Source: Paragordius varius (Eukaryota; Nematomorpha). Taken from it: DNA of 64,000 nucleotides. Below the pieces are notes generated by a model, which was not told the DNA's origin, searched no databases, and saw only the letters and a list, made by a program, of their open reading frames with translations. The stretch spans positions 14,136,001 through 14,200,000 of the forward strand of contig OZ176052.1 of the NCBI GenBank assembly GCA_964247055.1, given 5' to 3'. This document shows positions 35,661 through 48,336 of the stretch, piece by piece (within the stretch, counting starts at the first letter, position 1; each line of letters opens with the position of its first letter). The translations under genes were made by a program, and so were the position numbers.

Positions 35661-38600
35661 ATGATGGAACTACCATAGGGCTACCCAAAAAAAATTAGAG
35701 TGACATCACCTGATCCAATTTGGATTTTAGGTAGCCATTTTTATTTTTAAAATCGTATAAAATATATTTTTTAAATATTTAAAAAATTCATAAAAATTAC
35801 ATTTATACTCCGATCTCGACAATATTTGGGGTGATGATGGAACTACCATAGGGCTACCCAAAAAAAATTATAGTGATATCACCTGATCAAATTTGGATTT
35901 TAGGTAGCCATTTTTATTTTTAAAATCGTATAAAATAAATTTTTTAAATATTTAAAAAATTCAAAAAAATTACATTAATACTCCGATCTCGAAAATATTT
36001 GGGGTGATGATGGAACTACCATAGGGCTACCCAAAAAAAATTATGGCGACATCACCTGATCAAATTTGGATTTTAGGTAGCCATTTTTATTTTTAAAATC
36101 ATATAAAATAAATTTTTAAATATTTAAAAAATTCATAAAAATTACATTTATACTCCGATCTCGAAAATATTTGGGGTGATGATGGAACTACCATAGGGCT
36201 ACCCAAAAAAAATTATGGCGACATCACCTGAACAAATTTGGATTTTAGGTAGCCATTTTTATTTTTAAAATCGTATAAAATAAATTTTTAAATATTTAAA
36301 AAATTCATAAAAATTACATTTATACTCCGATCTCGAAAATATTTGAGGTGATGATGGAACTACCATAGGGCTACCCAAAAAAAATTATGGCGACATCACC
36401 TGATCAAATTTGGATTTTAGGTAGCTATTTTTATTTTTAAAATCGTATAAAATAAATTTTTTAAATATTTAAAAAATTCAAAAAAATTACATTAATACTC
36501 CGATCTCGAAAATATTTGGGGTGATGATGGAACTACCATAGGGCTACCCAAAAAAAATTATGGCGACATCACCTGATCAAATTTGGATTTTAGGTAGCCA
36601 TTTTTATTTTTAAAATCATATAAAATAAATTTTTAAATATTTAAAAAATTCATAAAAATTACATTTATACTCCGATCTCGAAAATATTTGGGGTGATGAT
36701 GGAACTACCATAGGGCTACCCAAAAAAAATTATAGTGACATCACCTGATCAAATTTGGATTTTAGGTAGCCATTTTTATTTTTAAAATCGTATAAAATAA
36801 ATTTTTTAAATATTTAAAAAATTCATAAAAATTACATTTATACTCCGATCTCGACAATATTTGGGGTGATGATGGAACTACCATAGGGCTACCCAAAAAA
36901 AATTATAGTGACATCACCTGATCAAATTTGGATTTTAGGTAGCCATTTTTATTTTTAAAATCGTATAAAATAAATTTTTTAAATATTTAAAAAATTCATA
37001 AAAATTACATTTATAGTCCGATCCCCAAAATATTTGGGGTGATGATGGAACAACCATAGGGCTACGCAAAAAAAATTATGGCGACATCACCTGATCAAAT
37101 TTGGATTTTAGGTAGCCATTTTTATTTTTAAAATCGTATAAAATAAATTTTTTAAATATTTAAAAAATTCAAAAAAATTACATTTATACTCCGATCTCGA
37201 AAATATTTGATGTGATGATGGAACTACCATAGGGCTACCCAAAAAAAATTATGGCGACATCACCTGATCAAATTTGGATTTTAGGTAGCCATTTTTATTT
37301 TTAAAATCGTATAAAATAAATTTTTAAATATTTAAAAAATTCATAAAAATTACATTTATACTCCGATCTCGAAAATATTTGGGGTGATGATGGAACTACC
37401 ATAGGGCTACCCAAAAAAATTATAGTGACATCACCTGATCAAATTTGGATTTTAGGTAGCCATTTTTATTTTTAAAATCGTATAAAATAAATTTTTTAAA
37501 TATTTAAAAAATTCATAAAAATTACATTTATAGTCCGATCCCCAAAATATTTGGGGTGATGATGGAATTACCATAGGGCTACCCAAAAAAAATTATGGTG
37601 ACATCACCTGATCAAATTTGGATTTTAGGTAGCCATTTTTATTTTTAATATCGTATAAAATAAATTTTTTAAATATTTAAAAAATTCATAAAAATTACAT
37701 TTATACTCCGATCTCGACAATATTTGGGGTGATGATGGAACTACCATAGGGCTACCCAAAAAAAATTATAGTGACATCACCTGATCAAATTTGGATTTTA
37801 GGTAGCCATTTTTATTTTTAAAATCGTATAAAATAAATTTTTTAAATATTTAAAAAATTCATAAAAATTACATTTATAGTCCGATCCCCAAAATATTTGG
37901 GGTGATGATGGAACAACCATAGGGCTACGCAAAAAAAATTATGGCGACATCACCTGATCAAATTTGGATTTTAGGTAGCCATTTTTATTTTTAAAATCGT
38001 ATAAAATAAATTTTTTAAATATTTAAAAAATTCAAAAAAATTACATTAATACTCCGATCTCGAAAATATTTGGGGTGATGATGGAACTACCATAGGGCTA
38101 CCCAAAAAAAATTATGGCGACATCACCTGAACAAATTTGGATTTTAGGTAGCCATTTTTATTTTTAAAATCGTATAAAATAAATTTTTAAATATTTAAAA
38201 AATTCATAAAAATTACATTTATACTCCGATCTCGAAAATATTTGGGGTGATGATGGAACTACCATAGGGCTACCCAAAAAAAATTATGGCGACATCACCT
38301 GATCAAATTTGGATTTTAGGTAGCCATTTTTATTTTTAAAATCGTATAAAATAAATTTTTAAATATTTAAAAAATTCATAAAAATTACATTTATACTCCG
38401 ATCTCGAAAATATTTGAGGTGATGATGGAACTACCATAGGGCTACCCAAAAAAAATTATGGCGACATCACCTGATCAAATTTGGATTTTAGGTAGCCATT
38501 TTTATTTTTAAAATCGTATAAAATAAATTTTTTAAATATTTAAAAAATTCATAAAAATTACATTTATAGTCCGATCCCCAAAATATTTGGGGTGATGATG

Positions 38601-39526
38601 GAACAACCATAGGGCTACGCAAAAAAAATTATGGCGACATCACCTGATCAAATTTGGATTTTAGGTAGCCATTTTTATTTTTAAAATCGTATAAAATAAA
38701 TTTTTTAAATATTTAAAAAATTCAAAAAAATTACATTTATACTCCGATCTCGAAAATATTTGAGGTGATGATGGAACTACCATAGGGCTACCCAAAAAAA
38801 ATTATGGCGATATCACCTGATCAAATTTGGATTTTAGGTAGCCATTTTTATTTTTAAAATCGTATAAAATAAATTTTTAAATATTTAAAAAATTCATAAA
38901 AATTACATTTATACTCCGATCTCGAAAATATTTGGGGTGATGATGGAACTACCATAGGGCTACCCAAAAAAATTATAGTGACATCACCTGATCAAATTTG
39001 GATTTTAGGTAGCCATTTTTATTTTTAAAATCGTATAAAATAAATTTTTTAAATATTTAAAAAATTCATAAAAATTACATTTATAGTCCGATCCCCAAAA
39101 TATTTGGGGTGATGATGGAATTACCATAGGGCTACCCAAAAAAAATTATGGTGACATCACCTGATCAAATTTGGATTTTAGGTAGCCATTTTTATTTTTA
39201 ATATCGTATAAAATAAATTTTTTAAATATTTAAAAAATTCATAAAAATTACATTTATACTCCGATCTCGACAATATTTGGGGTGATGATGGAACTACCAT
39301 AGGGCTACCCAAAAAAAATTATAGTGACATCACCTGATCAAATTTGGATTTTAGGTAGCCATTTTTATTTTTAAAATCGTATAAAATAAATTTTTTAAAT
39401 ATTTAAAAAATTCATAAAAATTACATTTATAGTCCGATCCCCAAAATATTTGGGGTGATGATGGAACAACCATAGGGCTACGCAAAAAAAATTATAGTGA
39501 CATCACCTGATCAAATTTGGATTTTA
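35661..39526 (+). repeat. Satellite, II-III-IV-I-V cycle region
   Basis: Shows the five-family cycle clearly. Family II monomers start at 36938, 37801 and 39354, with III (TTCAAAAAAA), IV (five-T palindrome), I (GAATTACC) and V (TAATATCG plus CTCGACAA) between them. The first interval is 863 bp. A small three-monomer duplication, marked by ATCATATAAAAT near 36099 and 36616, lies at its left. ACATTAATACTCC replaces ACATTTATACTCC in several III monomers from about 35974, and GAGGTGATG appears in IV and III monomers. Confidence 0.82.
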
Positions 39527-41252
39527 GGTAGCCATTTTTATTTTTAAAATCGTATAAAATAAATTTTTTAAATATTTAAAAAATTCATAAAAATTACATT
39601 TATACTCCGATCTCGAAAATATTTGGGGTAATGATGGAACTACCATAGGGCTACCCAAAAAAAATTATAGTGACATCACCTGATCAAATTTGGATTTTAG
39701 GTAGCCATTTTTATTTTTAAAATCGTATAAAATAAATTTTTTAAATATTTAAAAAATTCATAAAAATTACATTTATACTCCGATCTCGACAATATTTGGG
39801 GTGATGATGGAACTACCATAGGGCTACCCAAAAAAAATTATAGTGACATCACCTGATCAAATTTGGATTTTAGGTAGCCATTTTTATTTTTAAAATCGTA
39901 TAAAATAAATTTTTTAAATATTTAAAAAATTCATAAAAATTACATTTATAGTCCGATCCCCAAAATATTTGGGGTAATGATGGAACAACCATAGGGCTAC
40001 GCAAAAAAAATTATGGCGACATCACCTGATCAAATTTGGATTTAAGGTAGCCATTTTTATTTTTAAAATCGTATAAAATAAATTTTTTAAATATTTAAAA
40101 AATTCAAAAAAATTACATTTATACTCCGATCTCGAAAATATTTGGGGTGATGATGGACGTACCATAGGGCTACCCAAAAAAAATTATAGTGACATCACCT
40201 GATCAAATTTGGATTTTAGGTAGCCATTTTTATTTTTAAAATCGTATAAAATAAATTTTTTAAATATTTAAAAAATTCATAAAAATTACATTTATAGTCC
40301 GATCCCCAAAATATTTGGGGTGATGATGGAACAACCATAGAGCTACGCAAAAAAATTATGGCGACATCACCTGATCAAATTTGGATTTTAGGTAGCCATT
40401 TTTATTTTTAAAATCGTATAAAATAAATTTTTTAAATATTTAAAAAATTCAAAAAAATTACATTTATACTCCGATCTCGAAAATATTTGGGGTGATGATG
40501 GAACTACCATAGGGTTACCAAAAAAAATTATGGCGACATCACCTGATCAAATTTGGATTTTAGGTAGCCATTTTTATTTTTAAAATCGTATAAAATAAAT
40601 TTTTAAATATTTAAAAAATTCATAAAAATTACATTTATACTCCGATCTCGAAAATATTTGGGGTAATGATGGAACTACCATAGGGCTACCCAAAAAAAAT
40701 TAAAGTGACATCACCTGATCAAATTCGGATTTTAGGTAGCCATTTTTATTTTTAAAATCGTATAAAATAAATTTTTTAAATATTTAAAAAATTCATAAAA
40801 ATTACATTTATAGTCCGATCCCCAAAATATTTGGGGTGATGATGGAATTACCATAGGGCTACCCAAAAAAAATTATGGTGACATCACCTGATCAAATTTG
40901 GATTTTAGGTAGCCATTTTTATTTTTAATATCGTATAAAATAAATTTTTTAAATATTTAAAAAATTCAAAAAAATTACATTAATACTCCGATCTCGAAAA
41001 TATTTGGGGTGATGATGGAACTACCATAGGGCTACCCAAAAAAAATTATGGCGACATCACCTGATCAAATTTGGATTTTAGGTAGCCATTTTTATTTTTA
41101 AAATCGTATAAAATAAATTTTTAAATATTTAAAAAATTCATAAAAATTACATTTATACTCCGATCTCGAAAATATTTGGGGTGATGATGGAACTACCATA
41201 GGGCTACCCAAAAAAAATTATAGTGACATCACCTGATCAAATTTGGATTTTA
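39527..41252 (+). repeat. 10-monomer segment, copy 1 of pair 7.08 kb apart
   Basis: Ten monomers recurring at 46610-48336. Markers: GGGGTAATG in family IV, GATTTAAGG near 40039 (near 47123), TGATGGACGTACC at 40151 (47235), GGGTTACC with a shortened A-run at 40513 (47597), and AAATTCGGAT at 40721 (47805). All are at an offset of 7083-7085 bp. Part of it (about 40.3-41.2 kb) also matches about 45.1-46.1 kb at 4839 bp. Confidence 0.85.
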
Positions 41253-44200
41253 GGTAGCCATTTTTATTTTTAAAATCGTATAAAATAAATTTTTTAAATA
41301 TTTAAAAAATTCATAAAAATTACATTTATACTCCGATCCCCAAAATATTTGGGGTGATGATGGAACAACCATAGGGCTACGCAAAAAAAATTATGGCGAC
41401 ATCACCTGATCAAATTTGGATTTAAGGTAGCCATTTTTATTTTTAATATCGTATAAAATAAATTTTTTAAATATTTAAAAAATTCAAAAAATTTACATTT
41501 ATACTCCGATCTCGAAAATATTTGGGGTGATGATGGAACTACCATAGGGCTACCCAAAAAAAATTATAGTGACATCACCTGATCAAATTTGGATTTTAGG
41601 TAGCCATTTTTATTTTTAAAATCGTATAAAATAAATTTTTTAAATATTTAAAAAATTCATAAAAATTACATTTATAGTCCGATCCCCAAAATATTTGGGG
41701 TGATGATGGAATTACCATAGGGCTACCCAAAAAAAATTATGGTGACATCACCTGATCAAATTTGGATTTTAGGTAGTTATTTTTATTTTTAAAATCGTAT
41801 AAAATAAATTTTTTAAATATTTAAAAAATTCATTAAAATTACATTTATACTCCGATCTCGAAAATATTTGGGGTAATGATGGAACTACCATAGGGCTACC
41901 CAAAAAAAATTATAGTGACATCACCTGATCAAATTTGGATTTTAGGTAGCCATTTTTATTTTTAAAATCGTATAAAATAAATTTTTTAAATATTTAAAAA
42001 ATTCATAAAAATTACATTTATACTCCGATCTCGACAATATTTGGGGTGATGATGGAACTACCATAGGGCTACCAAAAAAAAATTATAGTGACATCACCTG
42101 ATCAAATTTGGATTTTAGGTAGCCATTTTTATTTTTAAAATCGTATAAAATAAATTTTTTAAATATTTAAAAAATTCATAAAAATTACATTTATACTCCG
42201 ATCTCGACAATATTTGGGGTGATGATGGAACTACCATAGGGCTACCCAAAAAAAATTATAGTGACATCACCTGATCAAATTTGGATTTTAGGTAGCCATT
42301 TTTATTTTTAAAATCGTATAAAATAAATTTTTTAAATATTTAAAAAATTCATAAAAATTACATTTATAGTCCGATCCCCAAAATATTTGGGGTGATGATG
42401 GAATTACCATAGGGCTACCCAAAAAAAATTATGGTGACATCACCTGATCAAATTTGGATTTTAGGTAGTTATTTTTATTTTTAAAATCGTATAAAATAAA
42501 TTTTTTAAATATTTAAAAAATTCATAAAAATTACATTTATACTCCGATCTCGAAAATATTTGGGGTAATGATGGAACTACCATAGGGCTACCCAAAAAAA
42601 ATTATAGTGACATCACCTGATCAAATTTGGATTTTAGGTAGCCATTTTTATTTTTAAAATCGTATAAAATAAATTTTTTAAATATTTAAAAAATTCATAA
42701 AAATTACATTTATACTCCGATCTCGACAATATTTGGGGTGATGATGGAACTACCATAGGGCTACCCAAAAAAAATTATGGTGACATCACCTGATCAAATT
42801 TGGATTTTAGGTAGCCATTTTTATTTTTAATATCGTATAAAATAAATTTTTAAAATATTTAAAAAATTTATAAAAATTACATTTATACTCCGATCTCGAC
42901 AATATTTGGGGTGATGATGGAACTACCATAGGGCTACCCAAAAAAAATTATAGTGACATCACCTGATCAAATTTGGATTTTAGGTAGCCATTTTTATTTT
43001 TAAAATCGTATAAAATAAATTTTTAAATATTTAAAAAATTCATAAAAATTACATTTATACTCCGATCTCGAAAATATTTGGGGTGATGATGGAACTACCA
43101 TAGGGCTACCCAAACAAAATTATAGTGACATCACCTGATCAAATTTGGATTTTAGGTAGCCATTTTTATTTTTAAAATCGTATAAAATAAATTTTTTAAA
43201 TATTTAAAAAATTCATAAAAATTACATTTATACTCCGATCTCGACAATATTTGGGGTGATGATGGAACTACCATAGGGCTACCAAAAAAAAATTATAGTG
43301 ACATCACCTGATCAAATTTGGATTTTAGGTAGCCATTTTTATTTTTAAAATCGTATAAAATAAATTTTTTAAATATTTAAAAAATTCATAAAAATTACAT
43401 TTATACTCCGATCTCGACAATATTTGGGGTGATGATGGAACTACCATAGGGCTACCCAAAAAAAATTATAGTGACATCACCTGATCAAATTTGGATTTTA
43501 GGTAGCCATTTTTATTTTTAAAATCGTATAAAATAAATTTTTTAAATATTTAAAAAATTCATAAAAATTACATTTATAGTCCGATCCCCAAAATATTTGG
43601 GGTGATGATGGAACAACCATAGGGCTACGCAAAAAAAATTATGGCGACATCACCTGATCAAATTTGGATTTTAGGTAGCCATTTTTATTTTTAAAATCGT
43701 ATAAAATAAATTTTTTAAATATTTAAAAAATTCAAAAAAATTACATTAATACTCCGATCTCGAAAATATTTGGGGTGATTTAGGAACTACCATAGGGCTA
43801 CCCAAAAAAAATTATGGCGACATCACCTGATCAAATTTGGATTTTAGGTAGCCATTTTTATTTTTAAAATCGTATAAAATAAATTTTTTAAATATTTAAA
43901 AAATTCATAAAAATTACATTTATACTCCGATCTCGACAATATTTGGGGTGATGATGGAACTACCTTAGGGCTACCCAAAAAAAATTATAGTGACATCACC
44001 TGATCAAATTTGGATTTTAGGTAGCCATTTTTATTTTTAAAATCGTATAAAATAAATTTTTTAAATATTTAAAAAATTCATAAAAATTACATTTATAGTC
44101 CGATCCCCAAAATATTTGGGGTGATGATGGAACAACCATAGGGCTACCCAAAAAAAATTATAGTGACATCACCTGATCAAATTTGGATTTTAGGTAGCCA

Positions 44201-45573
44201 TTTTTATTTTTAAAATCGTATAAAATAAATTTTTTAAATATTTAAAAAATTCATAAAAATTACATTTATAGTCCGATCCCCAAAATATTTGGGGTGATGA
44301 TGGAATTACCATAGGGCTACCCAAAAAAAATTATGGTGACATCACCTGATCAAATTTGGATTTTAGGTAGTTATTTTTATTTTTAAAATCGTATAAAATA
44401 AATTTTTTAAATATTTAAAAAATTCATAAAAATTACATTTATACTCCGATCTCGAAAATATTTGGGGTAATGATGGAACTACCATAGGGCTACCCAAAAA
44501 AAATTATAGTGACATCACCTGATCAAATTTGGATTTTAGGTAGCCATTTTTATTTTTAAAATCGTATAAAATAAATTTTTTAAATATTTAAAAAATTCAT
44601 AAAAATTACATTTATACTCCGATCTCGACAATATTTGGGGTGATGATGGAACTACCATAGGGCTACCCAAAAAAAATTATAGTGACATCACCTGATCAAA
44701 TTTGGATTTTAGGTAGCCATTTTTATTTTTAAAATCGTATAAAATAAATTTTTTAAATATTTAAAAAATTCATAAAAATTACATTTATAGTCCGATCCCC
44801 AAAATATTTGGGGTGATGATGGAACAACCATAGGGCTACGCAAAAAAAATTATGGCGACATCACCTGATCAAATTTGGATTTTAGGTAGCCATTTTTATT
44901 TTTAAAATCGTATAAAATAAATTTTTTAAATATTTAAAAAATTCAAAAAAATTACATTTATACTCCGATCTCGAAAATATTTGGGGTGATGATGGAACTA
45001 CCATAGGGCTACCCAAAAAAAATTATAGTGACATCACCTGATCAAATTTGGATTTTAGGTAGCCATTTTTATTTTAAAAATCGTATAAAATAAATTTTTT
45101 AAATATTTAAAAAATTCATAAAAATTACATTTATAGTCCGATCCCCAAAATATTTGGGGTGATGATGGAACAACCATAGGGCTACGCAAAAAAAATTATG
45201 GCGACATCACCTGATAAATTTGGATTTTAGGTAGCCATTTTTATTTTTAAAATCGTATAAAATAAATTTTTTAAATATTTAAAAAATTCAAAAAAATTAC
45301 ATTTATACTCCGATCTCGAAAATATTTGGGGTGATGATGGAACTACCATAGGGTTACCAAAAAAAATTATGGCGACATCACCTGATCAAATTTGGATTTT
45401 AGGTAGCCATTTTTATTTTTAAAATCGTATAAAATAAATTTTTAAATATTTAAAAAATTCATAAAAATTACATTTATACTCCGATCTCGAAAATATTTGG
45501 GGTAATGACGGAACTACCATAGGGCTACCCAAAAAAAATTATAGTGACATCACCTGATCAAATTTGGATTTTA
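41253..45573 (+). repeat. Satellite, mosaic block with GGTAGTTAT monomers
   Basis: About 25 monomers. A monomer beginning GGTAGTTAT after a family I monomer, and followed by GGGGTAATG then CTCGACAA monomers, occurs at 41772, 42464 (692 bp, 4 monomers) and 44366 (1902 bp, 11 monomers). CTACCAAAAAAA variants near 42068 and 43278 are 1210 bp (7 monomers) apart. Private changes include GTGATTTAGGAAC near 43776, CTACCTTAGGG near 43961 and GATAAATTTGG near 45213. Several duplications of different size overlap here. Confidence 0.78.
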
Positions 45574-46091
45574 GGTAGCCATTTTTATTTTTAAAATCGT
45601 ATAAAATAAATTTTTTAAATATTTAAAAAATTCATAAAAATTACATTTATAGTCCGATCCCCAAAATATTTGGGGTGATGATGGAATTACCATAGGGCTA
45701 CCCAAAAAAAATTATGGTGACATCACCTGATCAAATTTGGATTTTAGGTAGCCATTTTTATTTTTAATATCGTATAAAATAAATTTTTTAAATATTTAAA
45801 AAATTCAAAAAAATTACATTAATACTCCGATCTCGAAAATATTTGGGGTGATGATGGAACTACCATAGGGCTACCCAAAAAAAATTATGGCGACATCACC
45901 TGATCAAATTTGGATTTTAGGTAGCCATTTTTATTTTTAAAATCGTATAAAATAAATTTTTAAATATTTAAAAAATTCATAAAAATTACATTTATACTCC
46001 GATCTCGAAAATATTTGGGGTGATGATGGAACTACCATAGGGCTACCCAAAAAAAATTATAGTGACATCACCTGATCAAATTTGGATTTTA
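45574..46091 (+). repeat. 3-monomer tandem repeat, copy 1 (518 bp)
   Basis: Order: I (GAATTACC), a TAATATCG monomer with TTCAAAAAAA linker and ACATTAATACTCC, then IV with the five-T palindrome. It repeats immediately at 46092 at 518 bp. The same trio occurs at about 40.7-41.2 and 47.8-48.3 kb. Confidence 0.85.
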
Positions 46092-46609
46092 GGTAGCCAT
46101 TTTTATTTTTAAAATCGTATAAAATAAATTTTTTAAATATTTAAAAAATTCATAAAAATTACATTTATAGTCCGATCCCCAAAATATTTGGGGTGATGAT
46201 GGAATTACCATAGGGCTACCCAAAAAAAATTATGGTGACATCACCTGATCAAATTTGGATTTTAGGTAGCCATTTTTATTTTTAATATCGTATAAAATAA
46301 ATTTTTTAAATATTTAAAAAATTCAAAAAAATTACATTAATACTCCGATCTCGAAAATATTTGGGGTGATGATGGAACTACCATAGGGCTACCCAAAAAA
46401 AATTATGGCGACATCACCTGATCAAATTTGGATTTTAGGTAGCCATTTTTATTTTTAAAATCGTATAAAATAAATTTTTAAATATTTAAAAAATTCATAA
46501 AAATTACATTTATACTCCGATCTCGAAAATATTTGGGGTGATGATGGAACTACCATAGGGCTACCCAAAAAAAATTATAGTGACATCACCTGATCAAATT
46601 TGGATTTTA
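46092..46609 (+). repeat. 3-monomer tandem repeat, copy 2
   Basis: Direct repeat of 45574-46091, apparently nearly identical, ending where the 7.08-kb-spaced segment begins. The missing base relative to 519 is the five-T allele. Confidence 0.85.
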
Positions 46610-48336
46610 GGTAGCCATTTTTATTTTTAAAATCGTATAAAATAAATTTTTTAAATATTTAAAAAATTCATAAAAATTACATTTATACTCCGATCTCGAA
46701 AATATTTGGGGTAATGATGGAACTACCATAGGGCTACCCAAAAAAAATTATAGTGACATCACCTGATCAAATTTGGATTTTAGGTAGCCATTTTTATTTT
46801 TAAAATCGTATAAAATAAATTTTTTAAATATTTAAAAAATTCATAAAAATTACATTTATACTCCGATCTCGACAATATTTGGGGTGATGATGGAACTACC
46901 ATAGGGCTACCCAAAAAAAATTATAGTGACATCACCTGATCAAATTTGGATTTTAGGTAGCCATTTTTATTTTTAAAATCGTATTAAAATAAATTTTTTA
47001 AATATTTAAAAAATTCATAAAAATTACATTTATAGTCCGATCCCCAAAATATTTGGGGTGATGATGGAACAACCATAGGGCTACGCAAAAAAAATTATGG
47101 CGACATCACCTGATCAAATTTGGATTTAAGGTAGCCATTTTTATTTTTAAAATCGTATAAAATAAATTTTTTAAATATTTAAAAAATTCAAAAAAATTAC
47201 ATTTATACTCCGATCTCGAAAATATTTGGGGTGATGATGGACGTACCATAGGGCTACCCAAAAAAAATTATAGTGACATCACCTGATCAAATTTGGATTT
47301 TATGTAGCCATTTTTATTTTTAAAATCGTATAAAATAAATTTTTTAAATATTTAAAAAATTCATAAAAATTACATTTATAGTCCGATCCCCAAAATATTT
47401 GGGGTGACGATGGAACAACCATAGGGCTACGCAAAAAAATTATGGCGACATCACCTGATCAAATTTGGATTTTAGGTAGCCATTTTTATTTTTAAAATCG
47501 TATAAAATAAATTTTTTAAATATTTAAAAAATTCAAAAAAATTACATTTATACTCCGATCTCGAAAATATTTGGGGTGATGATGGAACTACCATAGGGTT
47601 ACCAAAAAAAATTATGGCGACATCACCTGATCAAATTTGGATTTTAGGTAGCCATTTTTATTTTTAAAATCGTATAAAATAAATTTTTAAATATTTAAAA
47701 AATTCATAAAAATTACATTTATACTCCGATCTCGAAAATATTTGGGGTAATGATGGAACTACCATAGGGCTACCCAAAAAAAATTATAGTGACATCACCT
47801 GATCAAATTCGGATTTTAGGTAGCCATTTTTATTTTTAAAATCGTATAAAATAAATTTTTTAAATATTTAAAAAATTCATAAAAATTACATTTATAGTCC
47901 GATCCCCAAAATATTTGGGGTGATGATGGAATTACCATAGGGCTACCCAAAAAAAATTATGGTGACATCACCTGATCAAATTTGGATTTTAGGTAGCCAT
48001 TTTTATTTTTAATATCGTATAAAATAAATTTTTTAAATATTTAAAAAATTCAAAAAAATTACATTAATACTCCGATCTCGAAAATATTTGGGGTGATGAT
48101 GGAACTACCATAGGGCTACCCAAAAAAAATTATGGCGACATCACCTGATCAAATTTGGATTTTAGGTAGCCATTTTTATTTTTAAAATCGTATAAAATAA
48201 ATTTTTAAATATTTAAAAAATTCATAAAAATTACATTTATACTCCGATCTCGAAAATATTTGGGGTGATGATGGAACTACCATAGGGCTACCCAAAAAAA
48301 ATTATAGTGACATCACCTGATCAAATTTGGATTTTA
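46610..48336 (+). repeat. 10-monomer segment, copy 2 of pair 7.08 kb apart
   Basis: Matches 39527-41252. Differences are single bases (GTATTAAAAT near 46982, TTTTATGTAGCC near 47298, GGGGTGACGATGG near 47401). The similarity ends at 48337, where the monomer order diverges. Confidence 0.85.

Noticed and set aside
36069-38300. An 11-monomer repeat suggested by CCTGAACAAAT near 36228 and 38127
   Set aside because: The variant lies in a family IV monomer at the first site and a family III monomer at the second, and neighbouring monomers do not align at that offset. Recurrent mutation or a short conversion is more likely.
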